Shown piece by piece: positions 14,525 through 24,983 of a stretch of DNA of 32,836 nucleotides. The notes below the pieces were generated by a model. The model was not told the origin of the DNA and searched no databases. It saw nothing but the letters and a program-made list of their open reading frames with translations. Within the stretch, counting starts at the first letter, position 1; every line of letters begins with the position of its first letter. Source of the stretch: Candidatus Ferrigenium bremense (GTDB taxonomy: Bacteria > Pseudomonadota > Gammaproteobacteria > Burkholderiales > Gallionellaceae); NCBI GenBank assembly GCA_019449635.1, contig JAGRPI010000028.1, positions 1 to 32,836 on the forward strand, given 5' to 3'. The translations under genes were made by a program, and so were the position numbers.

Positions 14525-15982
14525 ATGCGCGTGCCATTGATTCGACTGATTTTTTCTGTGCTGCTGGCTATTTGCACTTTAGCCTCCCCAGTCGCGCATG
14601 CCGAAGAACAGCTCGCTCTGAGCACCTCTCCTGCTTCCCCCGCCGCACCCCTGACACTTTCGACCGCGCGCAATATCGAGCTGGAACTCATTCCGGATAG
14701 CGATCTGGCAATGCGCGACCTCTGGGCGCGGATCCGCAGCGGTTTCGCGATGCGCGACCTGGACAACCCCTTGGTCGTGAGGCATGAGCAATGGTATGCC
14801 GGCCGCCCCGATTATGTGGCACGCATGACCGAACGTGCGCACCGCTATCTTCACTACATCACGGTCGAGGTGGAGCGGCGCGGCATGCCCAGCGAGATTG
14901 CGCTGCTGCCGATGATAGAAAGCGCCTTTAATCCCGGCGCCTATTCGACCAGCCGCGCCTCGGGTATCTGGCAATTCATTCCCTCCACCGGCAAGAATTA
15001 CGGCATGCAGCAAAACTGGTGGTATGACGGGCGGCGCGATGTCATCAGCGCGACCAATGGCGCGCTCGATTACCTGCAAAAACTGCATGATATGTTCGGC
15101 GACTGGGAACTGGCGCTGGCTGCCTACAACTGGGGCGAGGGGGCGGTGCAGCGCGCGCAGGCGCGCAACCGCAAACGCGGGCTGCCAGTCAACTACACAA
15201 GCCTGAAACTGCCGAGGGAAACACGCAACTATGTGCCGAAGCTGCTGGCCGTCAAGAACATCGTCGCCAATCCCGCCAGCTTCGGCCTGGTGCTGGAGAA
15301 TATCCCGGACGAGCCCTATTTTGCGGCAGTCTCAACCGCCAAACATATCGACGTGAAGCTGGCCGCACAACTGGCCGACATCTCGATGGAAGAATTCGCC
15401 GCGCTCAATCCAGCGCACAACCGCCCGGTCATCCTGCAAGACAACAGCGACGTGATCCTGTTGCCGGTGGGCGCCGTTGAGACCTTTCGCACCAATCTGG
15501 AGAGTTATGACAAGCCGCTGGTCAGTTGGCAGGCCTACCAGCCCAGGAAGGGCGAGCGGCTTGACCATCTTGCCCCGCGCTTCGGCCTTTCCGTGGAAAC
15601 ACTCAAGTCGGTGAATGGCCTGTCGGGGCGCGCCAAGGTTAGCTCCGGACAAACCCTGCTGGTGCCGGTCAGCGGCGAAGAAAGCACAGCAGACGGCGAA
15701 TTTGCCGCTTTCAACATGCACCTTTCCCCCACCGGCGACAGCGCCATCAAACACATCGTGCGCAAGGGCGACACGCTGGGCAGCCTGGCGCGCCGTTATC
15801 GCGTCAGCGTTGCCAGCCTGAAACAATGGAATAAGGGGTCGTTGGAAATATTAAGGGTCGGCCAGGCCATTACCATCGTACAAGCGGCATCCCGCAAGCC
15901 TTCTAGCCGCCTGAGCAAGTCAGGGAACGGTGCGTTAAAGCGCGCAAGCGCCATTTATAACAGCGGGCATCACGGAACCTAG
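14525..15982 (+). CDS. mltD: lytic murein transglycosylase D-like, with two LysM domains
   Basis: The 485-residue protein cuts peptidoglycan glycan strands non-hydrolytically. The start at 14525 gives a clean signal peptide (MRVPLIRLIFSVLLAICTLA, cleavage at AHA-EE near residue 26); the in-frame ATG at 14432 would hide it. The SLT domain, residues about 100-240, has catalytic Glu132 in LLPMIESAFNPGAYS, then RASGIWQFIPSTGKNYGM and LALAAYNWGEGAVQRA. Two LysM domains follow at about 345-390 and 415-462 (HIVRKGDTLGSLARRY). Unlike E. coli MltD, no acceptable lipobox precedes a cysteine (LAIC lacks the small -1 residue), so it may be soluble. Its stop overlaps that of convergent yqjK. Confidence 0.93.
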   Translation: MRVPLIRLIFSVLLAICTLASPVAHAEEQLALSTSPASPAAPLTLSTARNIELELIPDSDLAMRDLWARIRSGFAMRDLDNPLVVRHEQWYAGRPDYVARMTERAHRYLHYITVEVERRGMPSEIALLPMIESAFNPGAYSTSRASGIWQFIPSTGKNYGMQQNWWYDGRRDVISATNGALDYLQKLHDMFGDWELALAAYNWGEGAVQRAQARNRKRGLPVNYTSLKLPRETRNYVPKLLAVKNIVANPASFGLVLENIPDEPYFAAVSTAKHIDVKLAAQLADISMEEFAALNPAHNRPVILQDNSDVILLPVGAVETFRTNLESYDKPLVSWQAYQPRKGERLDHLAPRFGLSVETLKSVNGLSGRAKVSSGQTLLVPVSGEESTADGEFAAFNMHLSPTGDSAIKHIVRKGDTLGSLARRYRVSVASLKQWNKGSLEILRVGQAITIVQAASRKPSSRLSKSGNGALKRASAIYNSGHHGT

Positions 15983-16278
15983 TTTCGCGGCGACAATTTT
16001 TCCGAAAGTGCGGCGAAGAAGCGGTATCCCTTCCACACCCGCCATCCACCCTTCACCAAACCAACCACGCCACGCCGGCGAACCACGATTAGCGCGACCA
16101 TGCCGGCGACCAGCACAGGATGGGAACGCAGAAAACGCACGGCAGCCAGTCCCTGATCCACCAGCGCCAGCGGGGCTTGCCAGCGTGCGCCAATCCCAGC
16201 CACCTGCTCGCGCTGCGCTTCGATTCTCGCCAGCAGTTCGCCGCGACGCCGCATTACTGCCGACATTTGGCTGTTCAT
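15979..16278 (-). CDS. yqjK: YqjK-like membrane protein
   Basis: The 99-residue protein has a basic N-terminal helix (VMRRRGELLARIEAQREQVAG) and a hydrophobic span at about 52-67 (SHPVLVAGMVALIVV). A basic C-terminus follows (GWRVWKGYRFFAAL). This is the pattern of YqjK proteins, the third gene of yqjDEK. The ATG overlaps the yqjE stop (ATGA), indicating translational coupling. The TAG stop shares CTAG with the convergent mltD stop. Function is unknown; the operon is stress-linked in enterobacteria. Confidence 0.8.
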   Translation of the reverse strand: MNSQMSAVMRRRGELLARIEAQREQVAGIGARWQAPLALVDQGLAAVRFLRSHPVLVAGMVALIVVRRRGVVGLVKGGWRVWKGYRFFAALSEKLSPRN

Positions 16279-16673
16279 AATTGACCCGGCTGGTCATGGC
16301 TGGTTTTCAGTTGTTCACGGTCCTTGGCCAATTCGGCCAGGCTGGCGGAAAACAGCCGGGATTTGGCCTGCGCCAGGTTGCGCAGCAGCACCGCCGTCAG
16401 CATGCCCAATGCCAGGAAAAGAACGCTCAGCATGCCAAGCGCGGCGAGACGGTGATCGTCCCAGAACAGCACCACGATGAATACCGCAAGCAGCAGTATG
16501 CCCATGCCGAAGCAGAATAGCGCGACCAAAGCAAAAAGGAGCATCTGCGTTAAACGCAGACGCTCCTCTTGCAACTCATTCGCCAGCAGTTCAAGCCGCG
16601 TTGAAGCGATGGAAGTCAGCGTGGACAGCAACTGCCTGACCGACCCCATCAGGCCAGAGCCTGCTTCAGCCAT
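16275..16673 (-). CDS. yqjE: YqjE / phage-holin superfamily III-like membrane protein
   Basis: The 132-residue protein has an N-terminal amphipathic region (GSVRQLLSTLTSIASTRLELLANELQEERLR) and two long membrane spans, about 41-68 (MLLFALVALFCFGMGILLLAVFIVVLFW) and 75-97. A charged tail follows. This is the YqjE arrangement (Pfam calls the family phage holin 3_6, although these genes are chromosomal and not lytic). It lies 3 bases after yqjD and overlaps yqjK, so the three form one operon. Confidence 0.88.
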   Translation of the reverse strand: MAEAGSGLMGSVRQLLSTLTSIASTRLELLANELQEERLRLTQMLLFALVALFCFGMGILLLAVFIVVLFWDDHRLAALGMLSVLFLALGMLTAVLLRNLAQAKSRLFSASLAELAKDREQLKTSHDQPGQL

Positions 16674-16676
16674 CGC

Positions 16677-17018
16677 TCAACGTCCGCGCGAAATCAGCAT
16701 GCCTATAACCAGTCCCACCCCGGCAGCGATACCGACAGCCTTCCATGGATTTTCATGCACATATTCGTCGGTCGCCTTTGCCGCCTGTTTGGTTCTGGCG
16801 ACCACGGCCTCTTCTGCGGCAATCAGGCGCGCCTTGGCGGTAATCAGGCTATCCTGGATGCGCTCGCGCGCTGCGGATACTTTCTCGGATACTTTTTCGC
16901 CCGCCTGGCCTGCCGTTGCGCGCAGCAACTCTTCAGCATCCGACACCACTACGCGCAAATCCTGCATGAGTTTTTCCTTGCTGACTTCGTTTTCTACGCT
17001 TGCTAATTTGGTACTCAT
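16677..17018 (-). CDS. yqjD: YqjD/ElaB family (DUF883) membrane-anchored protein
   Basis: The 113-residue protein has a long alanine/glutamate-rich helix (residues 15-85, e.g. KLMQDLRVVVSDAEELLRAT). It ends with the family signature YVHENPWKAVGIAAGVGLVIGMLISR, a C-terminal membrane anchor. Members (YqjD, ElaB, YgaM) are tail-anchored inner-membrane proteins; E. coli YqjD binds ribosomes in stationary phase. AGGAG stands 7 bases before the ATG. It is the first gene of the minus-strand yqjDEK operon. Confidence 0.92.
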   Translation of the reverse strand: MSTKLASVENEVSKEKLMQDLRVVVSDAEELLRATAGQAGEKVSEKVSAARERIQDSLITAKARLIAAEEAVVARTKQAAKATDEYVHENPWKAVGIAAGVGLVIGMLISRGR

Positions 17019-17123
17019 GATTCACTCCTTGAACAATAAACAAGAACTGCAATCGGGTGCTGCTCACTTGTCCGATGACTTCCGGATAATCTGTTGCCTT
17101 TGTAATCCTAAAATCTCCAGGCG

Positions 17124-19016
17124 TCAACCCAAACCATCATCATGCAAATGACTACGACCTTCCCCGTCGATGCGCGGCACGGCTGACAGCAGGGCTTGCG
17201 TGTAAGGATGTCCGGGCGATCGCAACACTTCTTCTGCCGTGCCGCGCTCGACGATGCGTCCCAGATACATCACGCACACCTCGTGCGCGATGTACTCCAC
17301 CACCGCGAGGTTGTGGGTGATGAACAGATAGCTGAGGTTCAGTTCCCGTTGCAGCGCTTTCAACAGGTTCAGGATTTGCGCCTGCACCGAGACATCCAGC
17401 GCGCTGGTCGGTTCGTCGCAGATCAGCAGTTGCGGCGACACGGCCAGCGCGCGAGCGATCGCGATGCGTTGCCGCTGCCCGCCGGAAAATTCGTGCGGAT
17501 AACGCCACTTGGCGTTGCGCGCCAAACCGACCTGGTCGAGCAGGGTGTCGATGTGCGTCTGGCGCGCCGCACTATCGTTTCCGATATTCAGTGCGGCCAT
17601 GCCCTCTTCGAGAATCTCCGCGACGCGCATCTTCGGATTGAGCGAGGCGTAGGGGTCCTGGAACACCATCTGCATCGCGGCGCGCCGCGTGCGCAATTCG
17701 CGCACCGCGAGCCCGGTCAGTTCGCGCCCGGCGAAGTGCACGCTGCCCGCAGTAGGCGGGATCAGTTGCAGCAACGCCTTGCCCAGCGTGGTCTTGCCGC
17801 AGCCGGATTCGCCGACCAATGCCAGCGTGCGCCCCCGCGGAATCTCCAGCGATACCCCGTCCACTGCCTTCACTTGGCCTACGGTGCGCTGCAGGACGCC
17901 TTTGCGGATCGGGAAATGGACGTGCAAGTCGGAGACTTGCAGAAGCGGGGATTGAGGATTGAGGGTCGAGCCGCCCTCTCCCCCAGCCCCTCTCCCGCAA
18001 GCGGGAGAGGGGTGTCCTCGCTCTTCGCCCTTCACCCCTGAATCCTGAATCCTGATTCCTGGTTCCTGATAAAGATGGCACCTCACCCCCTGTCCCTCGC
18101 CAACCACAGTCCATTCCGGCGCTTGCTCGCTGCATAACGCCCATGCCCTGTCGCAGCGCGGCGCAAAGCGGCAGCCCTGCGTGATGCCGCCCGGTGGCGG
18201 CACGTTGCCGGGAATGGCGGCCAGCGGCTGGTTGCGCCGCGCCGCATCGGGCAGGGCGGCGAACAGTTTCTGCGTATAGGGATGCAGCGGCTCGGCGAAC
18301 AACTGCGCGCGGCTGGCCTGCTCGACGATCTGCCCGGCATACATCACGCCGACCCGATGCGCGTTCTCCGCCACCACGCCGAGATCGTGCGTGATGAGCA
18401 GCATCGCCATGCCGGATCCGTCCTGTGCATCGCGCAATAGTTGCAACACCTGCGCCTGGATCGTCACGTCCAGCGCGGTGGTCGGCTCGTCGGCGATCAA
18501 CAGTTTGGGCTGTCCGGCCAGCGCCATCGCGATCATCACACGCTGTTTCATGCCGCCGGAGAACTGGAACGGATATTCCGCCACACGCCGCGCCGCATCG
18601 GGAATGCCGACCTGGGCCAGCAATTCCGCGCAGCGCGGCTGCGCCGCCGTACCGTGCAAGCCCTGATGCAATGCCAATGCCTCGGCGATCTGCTGGCCGA
18701 CGGTCAGCACCGGGTTCAGGCTCAACCCCGGCTCCTGAAAGATCATCGCCATCCTGCCGCCGCGCACCTCGCGCATCTCGCGCTCGCGCAAGCCGAACAG
18801 GTCCACGCCTTCCATCTGCGCCGCGCCGCCCGCATGCATCACGCCGTCCGGCAACAGGCGCATCAGCGACAGCGCCGTCATAGACTTGCCGCAACCCGAT
18901 TCGCCGAGCAGTGCGAAGGTCTCGCCTGCGCGAATGCCGAAAGAAATATCGTCCACGATGCGCGTGCCGTTGCGCAGTTGTGTGACTAGGCCGGAGACGT
19001 TGAGGATATCGCCCAT
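17124..19016 (-). CDS. fused double ATPase of a peptide ABC transporter (YejF-like)
   Basis: The 630-residue protein holds two complete ABC ATPases that energise the permeases encoded upstream. Domain 1 has Walker A GESGCGKS (38-45), signature FSGGMKQR (152-159) and Walker B LLIADEP (DEP 176-178). It is followed by the oligopeptide-type Cys motif CRFAPRCDRAWALC (282-295). Domain 2 has GESGCGKT (402-409), FSGGQRQR (510-517) and LLICDEP (534-536). The linker (about 316-357) is low in complexity, and PSPACGRGAGGEGG is encoded by a palindromic genomic repeat. The start overlaps the permease stop by one base (TAATG). The fusion matches YejF rather than separate OppD/OppF. Confidence 0.93.
   Translation of the reverse strand: MGDILNVSGLVTQLRNGTRIVDDISFGIRAGETFALLGESGCGKSMTALSLMRLLPDGVMHAGGAAQMEGVDLFGLREREMREVRGGRMAMIFQEPGLSLNPVLTVGQQIAEALALHQGLHGTAAQPRCAELLAQVGIPDAARRVAEYPFQFSGGMKQRVMIAMALAGQPKLLIADEPTTALDVTIQAQVLQLLRDAQDGSGMAMLLITHDLGVVAENAHRVGVMYAGQIVEQASRAQLFAEPLHPYTQKLFAALPDAARRNQPLAAIPGNVPPPGGITQGCRFAPRCDRAWALCSEQAPEWTVVGEGQGVRCHLYQEPGIRIQDSGVKGEERGHPSPACGRGAGGEGGSTLNPQSPLLQVSDLHVHFPIRKGVLQRTVGQVKAVDGVSLEIPRGRTLALVGESGCGKTTLGKALLQLIPPTAGSVHFAGRELTGLAVRELRTRRAAMQMVFQDPYASLNPKMRVAEILEEGMAALNIGNDSAARQTHIDTLLDQVGLARNAKWRYPHEFSGGQRQRIAIARALAVSPQLLICDEPTSALDVSVQAQILNLLKALQRELNLSYLFITHNLAVVEYIAHEVCVMYLGRIVERGTAEEVLRSPGHPYTQALLSAVPRIDGEGRSHLHDDGLG
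17987..18012. repeat. perfect 12-bp-arm palindrome inside the ABC ATPase gene
   Basis: CCCCTCTCCCGC (17987-17998) and GCGGGAGAGGGG (18001-18012) are perfect inverted arms around AA. The same repeat occurs in the intergenic space at 8769-8789. Here it is in frame in the linker of the double ATPase. Confidence 0.9.
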
Positions 19017-20383
19017 TATGCCGCTCCCTCCGTCCGGTTCAGGCGCGGGTCGAACGCATCGCGCACCGCGTCGGCGAACAGGTTGGCCGCCAGCACCAGC
19101 ACCAGCATGAAGCCGAACGCCGCTGCCAATGCCCACCACACCATCGGCTCGCGCCCCATCTCCAGCCGTGCCGCGTTGATCATCGTGCCGAAGCTGATCA
19201 TCGACGGGTCCACGCCGACACCGACGTAGGACAGCACCGCCTCGGCCAGTACCAGTGCGCTGAAATCCATCACCAGCGCGATCAGGATGATGTGCATCAC
19301 GTTCGGCACGATGTGGCGTGTCAGGATGCGCAAGGAAGACACGCCGAACGACTGCGCCGCCTGGATGTATTCCATCTCGCGCAGCTTGAGCGTCTCGCCG
19401 CGCAGCAGGCGGCACAGCCCGGTCCAACTGGTGACGCCGAGGATCAGGCACAGGAACACCAGTCGCAGGTCGGCGCGCGACGCGGCGGTGTCGAACCATT
19501 CGGGGTGCGTTTCGATGGTCACCTGCATCATCAGCACCGCCGCCGCGATCAGCAGCACGCTGGGGATGGAGCTCAGCACGGTATAGACATACTGGATCGC
19601 ATCATCCACCCAGCCGCGGAAATAGCCTGCCGCGATGCCTAGCAGCAGCGCCAGCGGCAAGGTGACCAGCGTCGTCACCGTGCCGATGATCAGGCCGGTG
19701 CGGATGCTTTTGAGCGACAGATACAGCACGTCCTGTCCGACCTTGTCGGTGCCGAGCACGTGATAGGCGGCGGCGAGGCTGGCGGTTGCGCCGAGCAGGG
19801 CGGCGCTGATGAGGGTGGCGCTCAGCAGGGGGCGCAGCGGCAGGCTGCGTCGCGCCAGCCAGCGTCTGCCGGCCAGCGCAACCAGCAATCCCGCCAGCAA
19901 GCCGCCCAGCGCACCGAGCAAGGCGCGCTTCAGCACGTCGCCATCGCGCTGCGCTGCGTCGGCCAGATGTGCGCCGCCGTAGCGCAGGCGCGGGTAATCG
20001 CGCAGCACATTGCCCTGCGCATCGCTGATGCTTTCCTTGGCATACAGCGTCACCGCAAAAGGCGCGGAATAGGTTTTCTCGGTCTGCAAACGCAACGGCT
20101 CGACCAGCTTGTCGAACACGCTCAGCACTTCCGGCGAATACACCTTCCCGCCGCCATTGCTTTGCGGCAGGGCGGCGCGGTAGTGCAGCGTATCCAGCAG
20201 CCCCGCCAGCAGGAACAGCGCCAGCACCAGCAGCGACACCATCGCCGTGGCATTCTGCGCCACGCGCCGCCACGGCAGCAGCAGATGCTCGCGCCGCCGT
20301 ATATACCAGGCCGTCGCGCTGCCCGTCGCGATCAGCAGGAACATCAGCGCGTCGCTCCACAGGACGACCGGCATGAAGCTCAT
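19016..20383 (-). CDS. peptide ABC transporter permease (YejE-like)
   Basis: The start is placed at the ATG at 20381-20383, which overlaps the upstream permease stop (ATGA). Codons before it are an out-of-frame reading of that gene. The 455-residue protein has N-terminal membrane spans (LWSDALMFLLIATGSA, AMVSLLVLALFLLAGLLDTL), a periplasmic segment at about 70-140, then further spans. The transport domain at about 245-440 carries the EAA-type loop EYIQAAQSFGVSSLRILTRHI that contacts the ATPase. It ends DAVRDAFDPRLN, as the DppC/YejE class does. It is longer than E. coli YejE because of the N-terminal part. Confidence 0.9.
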   Translation of the reverse strand: MSFMPVVLWSDALMFLLIATGSATAWYIRRREHLLLPWRRVAQNATAMVSLLVLALFLLAGLLDTLHYRAALPQSNGGGKVYSPEVLSVFDKLVEPLRLQTEKTYSAPFAVTLYAKESISDAQGNVLRDYPRLRYGGAHLADAAQRDGDVLKRALLGALGGLLAGLLVALAGRRWLARRSLPLRPLLSATLISAALLGATASLAAAYHVLGTDKVGQDVLYLSLKSIRTGLIIGTVTTLVTLPLALLLGIAAGYFRGWVDDAIQYVYTVLSSIPSVLLIAAAVLMMQVTIETHPEWFDTAASRADLRLVFLCLILGVTSWTGLCRLLRGETLKLREMEYIQAAQSFGVSSLRILTRHIVPNVMHIILIALVMDFSALVLAEAVLSYVGVGVDPSMISFGTMINAARLEMGREPMVWWALAAAFGFMLVLVLAANLFADAVRDAFDPRLNRTEGAA

Positions 20384-21357
20384 GAGAGTCGCACCCGCGG
20401 ATCGACCATCGTGTAGGAAATGTCGGTGAGGATCAGCCCGACGATGTACAGCAGCGAGCCGAGGAACACCATCGCGCGCACCACGCTGAAATCCTGCGCG
20501 TTGATCGCGTCGATGGTGTAGCTGCCCAAACCCGGAATGCCGAAGAACGACTCGGTGAGCAGGCTGCCCATGAACAGCAGCGGAATCACCACGACCACGC
20601 CGGTCAGGATCGGGATCATCGCGTTCTTCAGCACGTGGCGGAACAGCACGCGCAACTCGGACAGCCCCTTGGCGCGCGCGGTGCGCACGTAGTCCTTGCC
20701 GGCCTCTTCGAGGAAGATGGTGCGATACCAGCGGCTGCTGGAACCAATGCTGCCCGCCACGCCGATGGCGATCGGCAGCGCCACGAACTTGAAACCGCCC
20801 ATGCCGCCGTCGTATCCGGAGATCGGCACCAGATGCCACAGCTTGCTCACCAGGAACTGCCCGCCGATGATGTAGAACAGGCCGGAGATGGACATCAGCA
20901 GCACGCACAAGGCCACGCCCGCGATATCCAGCGCGGTGGCGCGGAACAGTGTCATCAGCAGCGCGAAGCCGACATAGGCAATGAGCCCGATGAGAAAGGT
21001 CGGCAGCGCGATCGCCAGGCTCGGTCCCATGCGTGTCGCGATCTCGCGAGCTATGCTGCGCCCGTCGTCCGAATAGCCGAAGTCGAAGACGAACATGCTG
21101 GCGGATTTCTGCCAGAAGATCGTGTCGGTGATCTTGCCCGCGCCGCCGGCTGAGCTATTGACCAGCAACGGCTTGTCGTAGCCGCGCTGCTGTTTCCATT
21201 TCTCGATGGCTTCCGGCGTGACGCGCTTGATGCCGAGCTGCATGCGTGCCATGTCGTCCGGCGTGTTCACCACGAAGAACAGCGCGAAGGTGAGCAGGTT
21301 CACTCCGATCAGGATCGGCACGGCATACAGGATGCGGCGCAGCAGGTAGGCAAGCAT
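20380..21357 (-). CDS. peptide ABC transporter permease (YejB-like)
   Basis: The 325-residue inner-membrane permease starts MLAYLLRRILYAVPILIGVN, the standard DppB/YejB opening, which fixes the ATG at 21355-21357; an earlier ATG at 21405 would add an unlikely polar extension. A periplasmic loop (MQLGIKRVTPEAIEKWKQQRGYDKPL) is typical of YejB. The EAA loop DYVRTARAKGLSELRVLFRHVLKNAMIP and FFGIPGLGSYTIDAINAQDF follow. Together with the second permease and the fused ATPase it makes a YejBEF-type importer. No binding protein (YejA) is encoded next to it in the window. A TATAAT at 21394-21399 on this strand may be its -10. Confidence 0.92.
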   Translation of the reverse strand: MLAYLLRRILYAVPILIGVNLLTFALFFVVNTPDDMARMQLGIKRVTPEAIEKWKQQRGYDKPLLVNSSAGGAGKITDTIFWQKSASMFVFDFGYSDDGRSIAREIATRMGPSLAIALPTFLIGLIAYVGFALLMTLFRATALDIAGVALCVLLMSISGLFYIIGGQFLVSKLWHLVPISGYDGGMGGFKFVALPIAIGVAGSIGSSSRWYRTIFLEEAGKDYVRTARAKGLSELRVLFRHVLKNAMIPILTGVVVVIPLLFMGSLLTESFFGIPGLGSYTIDAINAQDFSVVRAMVFLGSLLYIVGLILTDISYTMVDPRVRLS

Positions 21358-21464
21358 CTGGTTTCTATGGGTGGGTAGATAACGGTTGCGCGAATTATAG
21401 GGCAATATCCTGCGCTAGCCGGTCCATTGCGGGTATTAATGGCCTGCTGAAAGAGGCTCTAAGG

Positions 21465-21493
21465 TTGACCAAAACGCCGCAAACCTTTATCTT
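21465..21493 (+). promoter_or_regulatory. probable promoter of ilvB-ilvH-ilvC
   Basis: TTGACC (21465-21470) and TATCTT (21488-21493) are 17 bases apart, about 38 bases before the ilvB start. The short leader has no Leu/Ile/Val-rich peptide, so classic attenuation is not evident here. Confidence 0.5.
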
Positions 21494-21530
21494 ACGCGGT
21501 TCTTTTTGGCTTAAATCTAAGGTGTTTGTG

Positions 21531-23239
21531 ATGGAGTTGACCGGCGCGGAGATACTGATCCGCTGTTTGCAGGAGGAGCAGGTCGAATATGTGTTTGGCT
21601 ATCCAGGCGGGGCGGTGCTGTTCATTTATGACGAACTGTTCAAGCAGGATAAGGTCAAGCATGTGCTGGTGCGCCATGAACAGGCGGCGGTGCATGCGGC
21701 CGACGGCTACGCACGCTCTTCCGACAAAGTGGGCGTGGCACTCGTCACCTCCGGACCGGGGCTGACCAATGCCGTGACCGGCATTGCGACCGCTTACATG
21801 GATTCCACGCCGATGGTCGTCATCAGCGGCCAGGTTCCGACCGGTGCGATAGGCGAAGATGCCTTCCAGGAAGTCGATGCGGTGGGCATCACCCGCCCCT
21901 GCGTGAAGCACAATTATCTGGTCAAGGACGTAAAGGACATCGCCTCGACCATCAAGAAGGCGTTCTACCTCGCCAAATCGGGACGTCCCGGCCCGGTATT
22001 GGTGGACATCCCCAAGGATGTCTCCAACCATAGGACCGCTTTCGAGTATCCGGCCAGCGTGAACATCCGCTCCTATCATCCGGCGGGCAAGGGCGACAGC
22101 GGGCAGATCAGGCATGCCGCACAGATGTTGCTGGAAGCCAAACGACCGATGATCTATGCGGGCGGCGGCGTGGTGCTGTCCGATGCATCCGCGCAATTGA
22201 CCGACCTGGTACGTTTGCTGGGTTTCCCTTGCACCAATACGCTGATGGGTCTGGGCGGGCTTCCGGCCAGCGACAAGCATTTTGTCGGGATGCTGGGGAT
22301 GCATGGCACCTATGAAGCGAACATGGCGATGCAGCATTGCGATGTGCTGCTGGCGGTCGGCGCGCGCTTTGACGACCGCGTGATCGGCAATGTCGAACAC
22401 TTTGCCGAAGTGCCGCGCAAGATCATCCATATCGACATCGACCCATCCTCGATCGCCAAGCGCGTCAAGGTGGATCTGCCCATCGTCGGCGACGTCAATC
22501 TGGTGCTCGATGAGCTGCTGGGCGTGCTGCGCAGCGGCAGGCAGGTGCCCGGTGCAGCGGATATGGCCGCATGGTGGAAGCAGGTGAACGAGTGGCGCGC
22601 CGTGGGTGGCGGGCTGCGTTACAAGAATTCCTCAGAGATCATCAAGCCGCAATTCGTCATCGAAAAGCTGCATGAGATCACCGGCGGCGATGCGTTCATC
22701 ACGACCGATGTCGGCCAGCATCAGATGTGGACCGCGCAATATTACAAGTTCGAGAAGCCGCGCCGCTGGATCACTTCCGGAGGCCTGGGCACGATGGGTT
22801 TTGGTTTGCCGGCGGCGATGGGCGTGCAGATGGTCAACCCCGGCGCAACGGTGGCCTGCGTGACGGGCGAGGGCAGCATCCAGATGAATATCCAGGAACT
22901 GTCCACCTGCAAGCAATTCCGCCTGCCGATCAAGATCATCGCCCTCAACAACGGCTATCTGGGCATGGTGCGGCAGTGGCAGGAGTTCTTCCATGGCAAC
23001 CGCTATTCCGAGACTTACATGAATGCGCTGCCGGATTTCGTCAAGCTGGCCGAGGCATACGGGCATGTCGGCATGCGCGTCGAGAAACCTGCGGATGTCG
23101 AACCGGCGCTGAAGGAGGCGTTCGCGCGCAAGCACGACCTGGTGTTCATGGACTTCAGGACCGATCCGACGGAAAACGTCTATCCGATGGTTCCCGGCGG
23201 CAGGGGCTTGTCGGAAATCATCCTGGCGGAGGAGTTGTA

Positions 23240-23240
<1 letters not shown>
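21531..23240 (+). CDS. ilvB: acetolactate synthase, large (catalytic) subunit
   Basis: This 569-residue ThDP enzyme makes acetolactate and acetohydroxybutyrate, the first common step of valine, leucine and isoleucine synthesis. The start MELTGAEILIRCLQEEQVEY at 21531 fits the family. Landmarks are GYPGGAVL, catalytic Glu50 in VRHEQAAVHAADGYAR, TSGPGLTNAVTGIATAYMDS, the FAD region VGARFDDRVIGN and the ThDP motif TGEGSIQMNIQEL ... ALNNGYLGMVRQWQ. The GEGS form rather than GDGS is, as far as I recall, usual in betaproteobacterial enzymes. Its stop overlaps the small-subunit start (TAATG). Confidence 0.96.
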
Positions 23241-24860
<1,620 letters not shown>

Positions 24861-24861
<1 letters not shown>

Positions 24862-24970
24862 ACGTAAGTCGGAAGACGTAAGTTGTTGGTTAAGGCTAAG
24901 CCTGACTTGCAACTTACGTTATCAGCAACAACAACTTATATTTCCAACTACCAACTTACGTCTTACGTCT
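24861..24970. repeat. ACGTAAG inverted-repeat element, copy after ilvC
   Basis: It begins on the last base of the ilvC stop. Left arm GACGTAAGTCGGAAGACGTA (continuing AGTTG, to 24885) faces right arm CCAACTTACGTCTTACGTCT (24951-24970). The right arm ends 13 bases before the psd start, so the element supplies the psd leader. Confidence 0.8.
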
Positions 24971-24983
24971 ACCAACGGCCTTT

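Noticed and set aside
16275-16673. Second phage lysis gene (holin superfamily annotation)
   Set aside because: The Pfam-style name is historical; the yqjD-yqjE-yqjK order shows a chromosomal stress operon, not a lysis cassette.
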